From NCBI GenBank assembly GCA_015068025.1, contig SVLH01000003.1:27018-91017 (forward strand): a DNA stretch of 64,000 nucleotides. Reading direction: 5' to 3'. Source of the DNA: Oscillospiraceae bacterium. Its GTDB lineage: Bacteria; Bacillota; Clostridia; Oscillospirales; Oscillospiraceae. Made by a program: the position numbers and the translations under genes. Shown here in pieces: positions 1-9,695 of the stretch (its first letter is position 1; every line of letters begins with the position of its first letter). Below the pieces are notes generated by a model. It was given only the letters and a program-made list of their open reading frames with translations, was not told the DNA's origin and did not search any database.

Positions 1-640
1 GCATATAAACGATAACACCGCGGTAGCTGTCATACTGGCTGTCGAAGATCAGGGCTTTCAGGGGGGCGTCAGGGTCGCCGGTGGGGGCCGGGACGTTCTT
101 CACGATGTCCTCCAGCACGGAGTCGATGTTGATGCCCATTTTGGCGGAGATCTCCGGCGCGTCCATGGCCGGCAGGCCGATAATGTCCTCCACCGCCTGC
201 TTGGCCATGTGGGGGTCGGCGGCGGGCAGGTCGATCTTATTGAATACCGGCAGAATCTCCAGATCATGCTCCATGGCAAGATAAGTGTTGGCCAGGGTTT
301 GAGCCTCCACACCCTGGGTGGCATCCACTACCAGCACCGCGCCCTCGCAGGCGGCAAGAGAACGGGAGACCTCATAGTTGAAGTCCACATGACCCGGCGT
401 GTCAATGAGGTTGAGGGTATACACTTCCCCGTCCTGCGCCGTATAGTCCATGCGGACGGCGCGGGCCTTGATGGTGATGCCGCGCTCCTTTTCCAGATCC
501 ATGTTGTCCAGAATCTGGGACTCCATCTGGCGCTGTTCCACTGCGCCGCACAGTTCGATCATGCGGTCGGACAGAGTGGACTTGCCGTGGTCGATATGGG
601 CAATGATGGAAAAATTGCGAATGTTTTCCTGTTTGGTCAT
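1..640 (-). CDS. lepA: Elongation factor 4 (LepA), C-terminus outside the window
   Basis: Reverse-strand start [34 protein letters not shown] with translational GTPase G-motifs ([14 protein letters not shown]). Confidence 0.93.
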   Translation of the reverse strand, partial: MTKQENIRNFSIIAHIDHGKSTLSDRMIELCGAVEQRQMESQILDNMDLEKERGITIKARAVRMDYTAQDGEVYTLNLIDTPGHVDFNYEVSRSLAACEGAVLVVDATQGVEAQTLANTYLAMEHDLEILPVFNKIDLPAADPHMAKQAVEDIIGLPAMDAPEISAKMGINIDSVLEDIVKNVPAPTGDPDAPLKALIFDSQYDSYRGVIVYM

Positions 641-670
641 ATCCGATAAACCTCCATGAGGGCTTCAAAA

Positions 671-1753
671 TCACGTCTTTGCCCGGGCGGCGTTCCATTC
701 CTCCCAGAACGCCTGATCCCAGAATTTTTCGTAGTCATAGTCTACCACAAACTGCCGCCAGTTGGCGAGAGTTTCTGCGGTATTTTCCGCCGTCAGGCGG
801 CCTTCCCCGGCAGCCAGCTTCGCCAGCACCCGGTCACCCATCTCCGTGGAGTGGTGGAGGTGGTCACAGTAGTTGTCCAGATCGTCCACGAATTCCGTAT
901 CCATCAGGTATCCGTAGAGGGCGGCGTTCTCGTGCCGCACCAGCGTTTCGCAGGTCAGCTCCATGGCGGCAAGCACCGCCTCCGTCTGCCCCAGCCGCGC
1001 CGTCTTGTCCCAGAACAGCATACTGTACGGCGAGAGGAAAATCTCAAACTTCGTGTCAGGATGTTCCGTGATCCACGATTCGATCACGGCCAGATTTCTG
1101 CGGACATTTTCCAGATACGCGTCCGCGGACAGACTCTCGCCGGTCGGCTCCGGCCGGGCGTAGCCCGCCAGCGCCGTGATGTGGTTCCACCAGATGCCCT
1201 CGTCCCAGACAAAGCTCTCATCCAGCGTCTCCGTGGTGCCCCACTCCCGATTCTTCAGCACAAAAAAGCTGTAATACAGCGCGTCTTTGTTCAGCAGATA
1301 CCGAACATCATCCACCGGATTACGGTTGTACAGATATTCGGGCATCGCGTCGGTGACGCCGCTGTCATCCCGGGTCAAGATGTTCATGTCCAGCACAAAG
1401 ATCACACGTTCGGGTTCCTGTTTGCGAAACAGTACGTCCATTACCCGGTCAAACTCGCTGATATACCCATCGGGAAGGGTGATGCGTCCGCCGCTTGTGT
1501 CGAAGGCCGCGCCGATGGCGGAAGGCCGGTAATTGGCTGCCATGGAGGTGCCTATCAGCACGGTGTCTGCCTTCACATTTCGGGCAAGGCCGGCGCTCTG
1601 GTAGCGCTCATTGAAAAAGACCGCCTCGCCTTCGGCAGGCATCCGGTAATAGCAGGCCGGATCCACGGCATACACCATCGCCGCTGCCGCCGTCAGCAGC
1701 AGCAATACCCCGGCAAGTAGACCGCAGGCACAGCGTCTGTATCGTTTGTCCAT
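671..1753 (-). CDS. DltD/SGNH-like membrane-anchored protein paired with an MBOAT acyltransferase
   Basis: N-terminal TM segment, VLIGTSMAANYRPS motif, directly downstream of the MBOAT gene. Confidence 0.6.
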   Translation of the reverse strand: MDKRYRRCACGLLAGVLLLLTAAAAMVYAVDPACYYRMPAEGEAVFFNERYQSAGLARNVKADTVLIGTSMAANYRPSAIGAAFDTSGGRITLPDGYISEFDRVMDVLFRKQEPERVIFVLDMNILTRDDSGVTDAMPEYLYNRNPVDDVRYLLNKDALYYSFFVLKNREWGTTETLDESFVWDEGIWWNHITALAGYARPEPTGESLSADAYLENVRRNLAVIESWITEHPDTKFEIFLSPYSMLFWDKTARLGQTEAVLAAMELTCETLVRHENAALYGYLMDTEFVDDLDNYCDHLHHSTEMGDRVLAKLAAGEGRLTAENTAETLANWRQFVVDYDYEKFWDQAFWEEWNAARAKT

Positions 1754-1762
1754 ACGGCCTCC

Positions 1763-3187
1763 TTAAAAGTTGGAATAGATAAAGGTGGTCACGCCGGTGA
1801 AGGAGAGGATCGCCCACGCCGCGGCCACCGCCAGCAGCGCGCAGCGCAAAAAGCCGAAGCAGCGGCCCTCCTCCATGTCCCGTGCCGCACTGCGGGGATA
1901 CAGCGCCACCGCCGCGCCTGCGCCGTATAGAACGGACACCAGCAGCGCGTTGAGCTTCGGTGCCATGTCCGGCCGCAGCAGCTGCAGCGCCGCTCGCTCT
2001 TTGGGAAACAGTCCCGCCGCCAGCGTGGGAAGGGACAAACCGACTTCGCCAGTAAAGGCGGTTTGCAGCAGCGCCCATGCAGAGGAAAGATCCGGCGCGC
2101 GGAAAAAGACCCACGCCAGATTCACAAACAGGAACGTCAGCGCCCAGCGCAGCGCCTTGGGCAGCCGCTGTGGAGCTTTGCCCAGCAGTCGCTCCGTGAT
2201 CTGGGCCAGTCCGTGGAGCAGACCCCACACGATGAAGGTCCAGCCCGCGCCGTGCCAGATGCCGCTGATGAGGAACACGATCAGGATGTTCAGGTATGCC
2301 CGTGCCGCGCCCTTTTTGCTGCCGCCCAGGGGGAAGTAGACACATTCCCGCAGGAAGGTGGTCAGGGTAATGTGCCAGCGTTTCCAGAACTCGGTAACGG
2401 AAAGGCTGCGGTAGGGGGAATCGAAGTTCATTGGCAGGCGGATGCCCAACAGCCGGGCGCAGCCGGCTGCAATATCGCAGTAGCCGGAGAAGTCGAAGTA
2501 CAGCTGCATGGTGTAGCCGAGGATGGTCAGCCACGCGGCAGGTGCGGAAGTCGCCGCGCCGTTCCAGCCGTTGTTCACCACCACGCCGAAGGCGTCTGCC
2601 AGCAGCACCTTTTTCGCCGTACCCACGCAGATGCCGCAGATGCCTGCGGTAGCATCCTCCCAGGTGGGCCGCAGGAAGCCCTCTCGGCGCAGTTGGGGAA
2701 AGAATTTACCGGGACGCAGGATGGGGCCGGAGGTCACAGAGGGGAAAAAGAGGGCGTAAAGCAGCAGGTCATCGCCCCGCTGCGGCACATATTCCCGGGA
2801 GTAGACCTCCTTGAGCAGCCACAGCTGCTGGAAGGTAAAAAAGCTCAAGCCCAGCGGCACCCAGCCCACGGAGACTGCCCCGCCGGTCACAAAGCCGGTG
2901 TATTTGAAGACCGCCAGCACGCCGATGTGCCACGCCGCCGCGGCGGTCATCACCGCCCGCCGCTGCTTCTGCGGTCTGTCGGCGGCCAGGAATTTCACCG
3001 CCGCCCAGCTGACCGCCGCGCCGCAGCACAACACAGCAAAACCCCGAAGGCCGGCGTCAAGGCAGAAGCCGATGCACCCAAGCGCCAGCAGCAGCTTCGC
3101 CGCCCACGGCTTCCATCGGCCAACCAGTAGGCACACCGCTGTCACCGCCGCCACGAAGGCCAGAAAGTCCAGAGATTGAAAACTCAT
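1763..3187 (-). CDS. MBOAT family O-acyltransferase (AlgI/DltB-like)
   Basis: Polytopic protein with FWKRWHITLTTFLRECVYFPLGG and SGIWHGAGWTFIVWGLLHG MBOAT motifs; likely start MSFQSLDF. Confidence 0.9.
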   Translation of the reverse strand: MSFQSLDFLAFVAAVTAVCLLVGRWKPWAAKLLLALGCIGFCLDAGLRGFAVLCCGAAVSWAAVKFLAADRPQKQRRAVMTAAAAWHIGVLAVFKYTGFVTGGAVSVGWVPLGLSFFTFQQLWLLKEVYSREYVPQRGDDLLLYALFFPSVTSGPILRPGKFFPQLRREGFLRPTWEDATAGICGICVGTAKKVLLADAFGVVVNNGWNGAATSAPAAWLTILGYTMQLYFDFSGYCDIAAGCARLLGIRLPMNFDSPYRSLSVTEFWKRWHITLTTFLRECVYFPLGGSKKGAARAYLNILIVFLISGIWHGAGWTFIVWGLLHGLAQITERLLGKAPQRLPKALRWALTFLFVNLAWVFFRAPDLSSAWALLQTAFTGEVGLSLPTLAAGLFPKERAALQLLRPDMAPKLNALLVSVLYGAGAAVALYPRSAARDMEEGRCFGFLRCALLAVAAAWAILSFTGVTTFIYSNF

Positions 3188-3194
3188 GGGTTCC

Positions 3195-3863
3195 TCACTT
3201 TTCTGCCAACGCAGACAGCCGCTTGTCCGCCGCACTCAAAACCTGCGTCAGGCTCTGGCTACGGCCGGGATAGGCCTCCGCCACCGCTTCGGCAGAGAGG
3301 TCGGGGAAATCGCCTTTCTGCTGCCGCAGGGCGCGGACATACCGAGTCTCCGCCAGCTTGGCGTCCGCCTCGGACACACCCATGGCGCAAAGCTCCGCAT
3401 CCAGCGCAAAATACTGCTCGTTGGCGCCGGCGGCACGGTAGAGATGGCGGTAAAGCTGGTAAACGCCGCCGCCCAGATGCTCCGCCGCGGCATTGATGGC
3501 CGCCTTGTCGCCCAGCTTGCCCAGCAGGCCGAACAGCACGCCGATGGCGCCGGAGAGCAACTTGCTCTGGAGGGTGGCCATGACGCTGCCCTGCAGCACC
3601 TTGCTCTCGTCCGCGGCGCCCAGGATCTCCTCGCTGGTCAGCATGCCGCCCTCTCTGGACAGGGTACGGCCCAGAATGAAGTCCGCCGATACGTGATAAT
3701 AGTCACAGGCCTTGACCACAAAGGGCAGGCCCGGCTCGCGCACGCCCTTTTCGTAATGGGACAGCAGCGCCTGGGAAATGCCCAGATCCGCCGCTGCGGT
3801 GCGCTGGGAAACGCCCCGCTCCCGCCGCAGCAGGGAAAGCGTTCTCGAAAATTCAGAAGTCAT
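3195..3863 (-). CDS. XRE-family HTH regulator with C-terminal extension
   Basis: LSLLRRERGVSQRTAAADLGISQALLSHYEKGVREPGLPF HTH_3 pattern. Confidence 0.85.
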   Translation of the reverse strand: MTSEFSRTLSLLRRERGVSQRTAAADLGISQALLSHYEKGVREPGLPFVVKACDYYHVSADFILGRTLSREGGMLTSEEILGAADESKVLQGSVMATLQSKLLSGAIGVLFGLLGKLGDKAAINAAAEHLGGGVYQLYRHLYRAAGANEQYFALDAELCAMGVSEADAKLAETRYVRALRQQKGDFPDLSAEAVAEAYPGRSQSLTQVLSAADKRLSALAEK

Positions 3864-3908
3864 GGTGTTCTCCTTTCTCCGTCCGCCAAACCGCGGCGGG
3901 CGCAGACA

Positions 3909-3921
3909 ATACAGTTTGTAT
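3909..3921. promoter_or_regulatory. Candidate operator ATACAGTTTGTAT upstream of the XRE gene
   Basis: ATACA-GTT-TGTAT inverted repeat about 46 bp upstream of the start codon. Confidence 0.35.
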
Positions 3922-3956
3922 ATTTTATCAGGAAAGCTACACTCTGTAAAGAGGCG

Positions 3957-3997
3957 ACAGAAAAAGCACGCGGAATTTTCTCCGCGTGCGTTCAGCT
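3957..3997 (-). terminator. Rho-independent terminator downstream of the HAD gene
   Basis: GCACGCGGA...TCCGCGTGC stem with a U-run on the - strand. Confidence 0.65.
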
Positions 3998-4010
3998 TTT
4001 TTCGGTATGT

Positions 4011-4892
4011 TCAGAACAGTTCCACCTGATCGGGCAGTACATCGCCGCCCAGACAGCGCAGCTGCTGGGAGTTTTCCGTCCAGAGCCGGTCGGCAATGGC
4101 CATTTTCCGGATAATGTTCTTCACCGTCAGATCCAGCGGCGTTCCCTCGCTGTAATCGGCCTTGAAGATGAAGTCCACCCGCCCCTTGGACAGCAGATCC
4201 TCCACGCCGGCGCGGTTGCTCTCCTGATAGACGGCGATGGCCTGTCCGCCGTAGGCGCGCATCATCTTCATGCAGGGAACGTCCGAAAGGCCGTCGCCCA
4301 CATAGATCATATTGACGAAGGGCACACGCTTGGAATCGTCCGGCATGGAATCATTCAGCGTCTTGTCGTCGGACACATCCAGCACGCCCTTGTTGATGCG
4401 GTAGACGAACTGGGTCTTTGCCGTGAAATTGACCGCCAGCTTGGGCCAGACAGGGTGGCCGGCCTCGTCATAATAGAACTCGCTGGCGTAGACCTCCTTG
4501 AAGGCGCCGTTGATGGAGGATCCCTCGATGATCTCGCGCAGGCCGGAGGAAATGATGTAATGCTCCACCTGCACGCCCAGACTGTCGCCAAAGGCATTAA
4601 TGCGGTCAAACCAGTCCTGCACGCCGGGGAACAGCACGATGCTCTTGCCCTTTTCCACCAGATCCTCCCGGGTGAAAGGCACGCCCTTGCGTTGGGATTC
4701 CTGGATCATGGTGTACATATAGGCGAGAATGCCGTCGATGCGGTTGGCGCGACCAAAACCGTTGGCCAGCGCCCAGAACTCCGCCGGCGTCATGCCCAGA
4801 GAGGGGATAAAGGCATAGTTCTGCATATCCGTGGTGCAGAGGGTCTTATCAAAGTCGTACAGAAATGCCACGATGGGGCGCTGATGTTCCAT
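4011..4892 (-). CDS. HAD-superfamily hydrolase
   Basis: MEHQRPIVAFLYDFDKTLCTTDMQ, IYVGDGLSDVPCMK HAD motifs. Confidence 0.85.
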   Translation of the reverse strand: MEHQRPIVAFLYDFDKTLCTTDMQNYAFIPSLGMTPAEFWALANGFGRANRIDGILAYMYTMIQESQRKGVPFTREDLVEKGKSIVLFPGVQDWFDRINAFGDSLGVQVEHYIISSGLREIIEGSSINGAFKEVYASEFYYDEAGHPVWPKLAVNFTAKTQFVYRINKGVLDVSDDKTLNDSMPDDSKRVPFVNMIYVGDGLSDVPCMKMMRAYGGQAIAVYQESNRAGVEDLLSKGRVDFIFKADYSEGTPLDLTVKNIIRKMAIADRLWTENSQQLRCLGGDVLPDQVELF

Positions 4893-4908
4893 AAGCCCAT
4901 CCTTTCCG

Positions 4909-4940
4909 AAAAACAGCGGCTCCGGAGAGCCGCTGTTTGC
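4909..4940 (-). terminator. Rho-independent terminator downstream of divIVA
   Basis: CAGCGGCTCtCCGGAGCCGCTG stem followed by T-run on - strand. Confidence 0.65.
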
Positions 4941-4942
4941 TT

Positions 4943-5683
4943 TTAGTTGTCTTTGCTGTAGTTGCGGCCGAACTTCAAATCATCCAGATTGATGCGGCGG
5001 GTGGCAGTCAGATCCGGCTCGTCCTCGAAGGGGTTGCCCTCGGGATAGTCGGGGGTCTCCTCCTCGGCGGCCGTCTCTTCTTCGATGGACTCCTCGAGTG
5101 CTTCCTCAACGACTTCCTCGGCAGCAGGCTCTTCCGCCTCCATACCCTCGACCATCTGCATGGCCTCCAGCACCAGTTCGCCGATCTCATCCACGCTGAT
5201 CTCCTCGGCGGCCGGTTCTTCTTTGGTGACCACTTTCAGTTCCGTAAGCTGATCCAGATACTGCAATTCCTGGGCGCACAGGGCGCGGCTGGCGGCGATG
5301 AAGCGGGCAAGTTCTTCCTTGCCCTGACGGAGACGCTCCTCGGTCTCCACCAGTTCGCGGCGGTAGTTGGCGATCTGGATCTCGGCGTCGCTTCTGGCGT
5401 CGGAGAGCATCTGCTCGCGCTTCTGCTCTGCCTCGTGGATGATGGAGTCCGCCATCTTCTGAACGGACAGCAGCGTGGCGCGCATGGAATCCTCCGTGGC
5501 GCGGTACTCCTCCACCTTTTCCACCAGAACCTTCATTTTGGCCTTCAAGCCGGCATTTTCCTTATAGAGTGCGGTGTAATCGTCGGTCAGCTCGTCCAAA
5601 AACTCGTCGACCATGGCCATGTTGTAGCCACCCATGACCGCCTTGGTAAAAGAGCGGCTGGAAACTTCCTGCGGTGTCAGCAT
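4943..5683 (-). CDS. divIVA: DivIVA domain cell-division/polarity protein
   Basis: MLTPQEVSSRSFTKAVMGGYNMAMVDEFLDEL N-terminal DivIVA signature, coiled coil. Confidence 0.88.
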   Translation of the reverse strand: MLTPQEVSSRSFTKAVMGGYNMAMVDEFLDELTDDYTALYKENAGLKAKMKVLVEKVEEYRATEDSMRATLLSVQKMADSIIHEAEQKREQMLSDARSDAEIQIANYRRELVETEERLRQGKEELARFIAASRALCAQELQYLDQLTELKVVTKEEPAAEEISVDEIGELVLEAMQMVEGMEAEEPAAEEVVEEALEESIEEETAAEEETPDYPEGNPFEDEPDLTATRRINLDDLKFGRNYSKDN

Positions 5684-5701
5684 AATTCGATGAACCTCCT
5701 A

Positions 5702-6136
5702 TCAGAAGTACAAGCCGTTGTTTTCCAGCTCGTCAATGAGATCACCCTCAAGTTCCACGTGGTAGGGCGTGATGATGTACGTATTGGCAGCCACTTTCTT
5801 GATCTTGCCCTCGCCGGCATAGGCCACGCCGGACAGGAAATCGATCAGGCGGCGGGCGACATCCTTGTTGGTGGACTCCAGATTCAGCACCACGGTGCGC
5901 TTTTCCTTGAGCTGGTCGGCGATCTCGGAGGCGTTTTCAAAGCGCTCCGGCTTCACCAGAACCACCTTCAGCTGGGTGGTGGCGTGGATATTGACCACCT
6001 TGCTGCGGCGATCCTCCGTCTTGCTGCGGCGGTCTTCGAAGGACTGGCGGGGGGGCACTTCTTCGAATTCTTCCAGTTCATCGTCCTCATCCTCATAGGG
6101 GTGAGTCAGCTTTTTCAGCTCGTCCAAAAATCCCAT
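5702..6136 (-). CDS. sepF: Cell division protein SepF
   Basis: VVLNLESTNKDVARRLIDFLSGVAYAGEGKIKKVAANTYIITP. Confidence 0.92.
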   Translation of the reverse strand: MGFLDELKKLTHPYEDEDDELEEFEEVPPRQSFEDRRSKTEDRRSKVVNIHATTQLKVVLVKPERFENASEIADQLKEKRTVVLNLESTNKDVARRLIDFLSGVAYAGEGKIKKVAANTYIITPYHVELEGDLIDELENNGLYF

Positions 6137-6161
6137 GACACGGCCTCCTTAACGGATGTTT

Positions 6162-6854
<693 letters not shown>

Positions 6855-6881
6855 GGTTTCGCTTTCCTCTCTTATCGTTGA

Positions 6882-8165
6882 TCAGCCAAGAACTTTTCCG
6901 TCATACAGATCCCGCGCCAACACGATGACCTCGTCGCCGGGACGGAGTTTCAATGTCTCGTTGCCCGCCGGGGCGGCAGCGCGCACCAGCACGAACCCGT
7001 CGCCGCTGTACAGGATCTCCACCGGCTTGAACCGGGCCTCCATTCCCACCACGCAGTACAGGCCAGTGACCTGCACGGTCTTTTCCGTGCCGTCCTCGGC
7101 AGTTTTCTTCATCGTCACCATGCGCAGCGCCGATTTCGGCACGCGGATGCCCTCATAGGTGCGGGTGACCAGCTGGGCACTCTGGCGGCGCAGCAAGGTC
7201 AGCTGCGGCAGATAGGTGGAGCCGCAGAAGGTGACCACGCACTTTCCGTCTTCTTCCGGGCCCACAAAGGCCACCGTGACCGGAAGATCCCGCTCCACGC
7301 TTTTGGCAAAGCGCAGCGTCAGGGTCTGCTGCTGTTTTTCCAGCGCCGCAGAACGCTCCGACACCTCTTTTGCCTCCTCCATGGTCATCACCACGGAATA
7401 GTACCAACGGTCACCCAGGATCAGCTTGCCCAGCTCCGCGCCCGTGGAGTTCTCCGCCCGGAGCGCCTCCAGGCCGGCGGGTGTGAGCGCAGAAAGGCTC
7501 TCCGGCCTCAAAACCGATTCATAGCCATCCACTGCGGCGGAATACAGCCCGGAACGCGGGGCGTTGATCGTGCGCACCGAACCGGTGGCCTGCTTTTTCA
7601 GCTCCTTGGCGCGGCTCTCCAGCTGCTGGATGCGGGATTCAAAGTCCTCACTCTCCGAGGCGGAAAAATCCCGCTTCATCACCAGCGCGCGCAGTTCCCT
7701 GCCCTCTGTCTCCGACTTGGACAGCTGTCCTGCCGTCACATAGCGGCGGTAATCCAGAATGCTCTGCTCGATCTGGGCATCCAGCTTCAGCGCGGCCTCC
7801 GGGGACGCCAGCGTTTCCTGGGCGTAACGCAGCTGCTCGATCTGGGCGTCGATCGCTTCGATCTGTGTGTGGATATCCTTCGCGTCCCGGCTGGCATAGA
7901 TCTCCGCCACCGTTCCGCCGGTGCCGACCCGCTCGCCCTCTTCCCGGCGCAGCTCCACGATGCCGTCGCCGCTGGCGGGGAGCAGCTGCTCATCCCGCGT
8001 TACCCAGCCGGAAAGGGTCGCACCCTCCTCCACCTGATAGCTGTATGCAAGGGTGGTGGAAAAGGGGTCGTTGAAGTAGCGGTAGGCCTGAATGGCGAAA
8101 TAGCCTACCACCAGCAGCGACATTCCCGCCGCCCACAGTTTTGTTCCAAGGGAGTGTTTCCTCAT
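6882..8165 (-). CDS. HlyD-family efflux/secretion periplasmic-adaptor-like protein
   Basis: Single N-terminal TM, barrel-sandwich and coiled-coil layout, in the divIVA-sepF-yggS cluster. Confidence 0.65.
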   Translation of the reverse strand: MRKHSLGTKLWAAGMSLLVVGYFAIQAYRYFNDPFSTTLAYSYQVEEGATLSGWVTRDEQLLPASGDGIVELRREEGERVGTGGTVAEIYASRDAKDIHTQIEAIDAQIEQLRYAQETLASPEAALKLDAQIEQSILDYRRYVTAGQLSKSETEGRELRALVMKRDFSASESEDFESRIQQLESRAKELKKQATGSVRTINAPRSGLYSAAVDGYESVLRPESLSALTPAGLEALRAENSTGAELGKLILGDRWYYSVVMTMEEAKEVSERSAALEKQQQTLTLRFAKSVERDLPVTVAFVGPEEDGKCVVTFCGSTYLPQLTLLRRQSAQLVTRTYEGIRVPKSALRMVTMKKTAEDGTEKTVQVTGLYCVVGMEARFKPVEILYSGDGFVLVRAAAPAGNETLKLRPGDEVIVLARDLYDGKVLG

Positions 8166-8210
8166 GCTCGTTCCTCTCGCTATGTAGCGCTCCCCCGAAA
8201 CGGCTCTGCG

Positions 8211-8441
8211 TTACGAGGGATCTTCCGTCAGTTCCACCGGGCGGACGGGGGCGATGGTGGAGATGGCGTGCTTGTAGATCAGCTGCTGCTTGCCCTCGCT
8301 GTCCAGCACCACCGCAAAGGCGTCAAACCCGGTGATGACGCCCCGCATCTGAAAGCCGTTCATCAAAAACATGGTGACCGGCAGCTTGTCCCGTCTTGCC
8401 CGAAGAAGAAAAATGTCCTGTAAATTCGCTTTTGTCTGCAT
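8211..8441 (-). CDS. hfq: RNA chaperone Hfq
   Basis: [58 protein letters not shown] Sm1/Sm2 motifs, adjacent to miaA. Confidence 0.96.
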   Translation of the reverse strand: MQTKANLQDIFLLRARRDKLPVTMFLMNGFQMRGVITGFDAFAVVLDSEGKQQLIYKHAISTIAPVRPVELTEDPS

Positions 8442-8490
8442 AGTATCCGCTCCTTTTCTTTATCGAAGCGGATCGTTTCCCGCTTCAGGC

Positions 8491-9453
8491 TTATCGTAAG
8501 CCTTCCGCGGTAAGGATTTCTGTCGAAACCTGCAAGGCTCGCTCAAAATCCCGTTCTTTTTCCCACTCTATCCAGTGAATTTTGTCGTTTTTCCGCAGCC
8601 ATGTCAGCTGCCGCTTGGCATACTGCCGGGAGCGGAGCTTCACCTCCGCCACAGCCTCTGCCACGGTGGCGGTGCCGTCCGCCACGCCCAAAAATTCCTT
8701 GTAGCCGATGGCCTGCCACGCCGTTGCCGTCCGGGGTAAGCCGCTTGCCAGCAGCGACTGCACTTCCTCCAGCAGTCCCTCCTCCACCATGTTGTCCACA
8801 CGGCGGTCGATGAGGGCCTTCATATCCTCCCGGTCGGCGAAGCGCAGACCGATCCACACGGCGTCATACCGGGGCGGGACAGCTTTCGTCTCCTCATTGT
8901 GGGCGGTGATGGTCTTTCCCGTTTCCAGATACACTTCCAGCGCCCGCAAAATCCGTTTTTCATCGGCCGGGTGCAGCCGCTCCGCCGCTTCGGGATCCAC
9001 CTGCCGCAGCCGCTCCAGCAAAGGCGCGATGCCGCCCTCCTCCAGCCGATGCTGCAATTCCTGCCGCACCCTGCCGCCGGCGCAGCCGCCGGCAAAGCGC
9101 CTGCCCTGCACCACGGCGTCCAGCCACAAGCCCGTGCCGCCCACCAGAATGGGCAGCTTTCCTCTTGCCAGAATGTCGTCGATGATGGGGATGGCCATCT
9201 CCGCATAGCGGGCGGCAGACCACTGCTCCTCCGGCTCTGCCACGGCCACCATGTGGTGGGGCACGCCGCCCATCTCCTCCGCTGTGGGGGCGGCGGTGCC
9301 GACGGTCATGCCTTTGTAGATCTGCATGGAGTCCACGGAGACCACTTCCCCGTTGAATTTCTTCGCCAGCAGCACGCCCATTTTCGTTTTTCCACAGGCG
9401 GTCGGGCCTGCCACACATACAATTTTCGGCGCCACGGTCTCCCTCCTCTCCAT
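8491..9453 (-). CDS. miaA: tRNA dimethylallyltransferase
   Basis: VCVAGPTACGKTKMGVLLAKKFNGEVVSVDSMQIYKGMTVGTAAP. Confidence 0.96.
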   Translation of the reverse strand: MERRETVAPKIVCVAGPTACGKTKMGVLLAKKFNGEVVSVDSMQIYKGMTVGTAAPTAEEMGGVPHHMVAVAEPEEQWSAARYAEMAIPIIDDILARGKLPILVGGTGLWLDAVVQGRRFAGGCAGGRVRQELQHRLEEGGIAPLLERLRQVDPEAAERLHPADEKRILRALEVYLETGKTITAHNEETKAVPPRYDAVWIGLRFADREDMKALIDRRVDNMVEEGLLEEVQSLLASGLPRTATAWQAIGYKEFLGVADGTATVAEAVAEVKLRSRQYAKRQLTWLRKNDKIHWIEWEKERDFERALQVSTEILTAEGLR

Positions 9454-9477
9454 CGCTGGGTTCCTATGCGGGCGGCC

Positions 9478-9675
9478 TTACTCCTCTTTCGGCAGCACGG
9501 TGGTAACGACCGGCGTGCCATCCCGGTTCAGCAGCGGAGTCAGTCCGCCGCCGTAGCCCGCAGAGTGATACAGGTAGTTCACGCCGGTCTCCTTGTCCAC
9601 CCAGATCTCGCTCGCGCCGGAAAGCTTGCTCTCGCTGTGGACGCGGACGAAGCGGTGATCCTTTTTCTTTGCCAT
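9478..9675 (-). CDS. Small DUF6440-like protein
   Basis: MAKKKDHRFVRVHSESKLSGASEIWVDKETGVNYLYHSAGYGGGLTPLLNRDGTPVV. Confidence 0.7.
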   Translation of the reverse strand: MAKKKDHRFVRVHSESKLSGASEIWVDKETGVNYLYHSAGYGGGLTPLLNRDGTPVVTTVLPKEE

Positions 9676-9695
9676 ATTGTCCTCCTTCGGGCAAA

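Noticed and set aside
3186-4946. 586-aa + strand ORF antisense to the XRE and HAD genes
   Set aside because: It spans two clear - strand genes plus their terminator; artefact.
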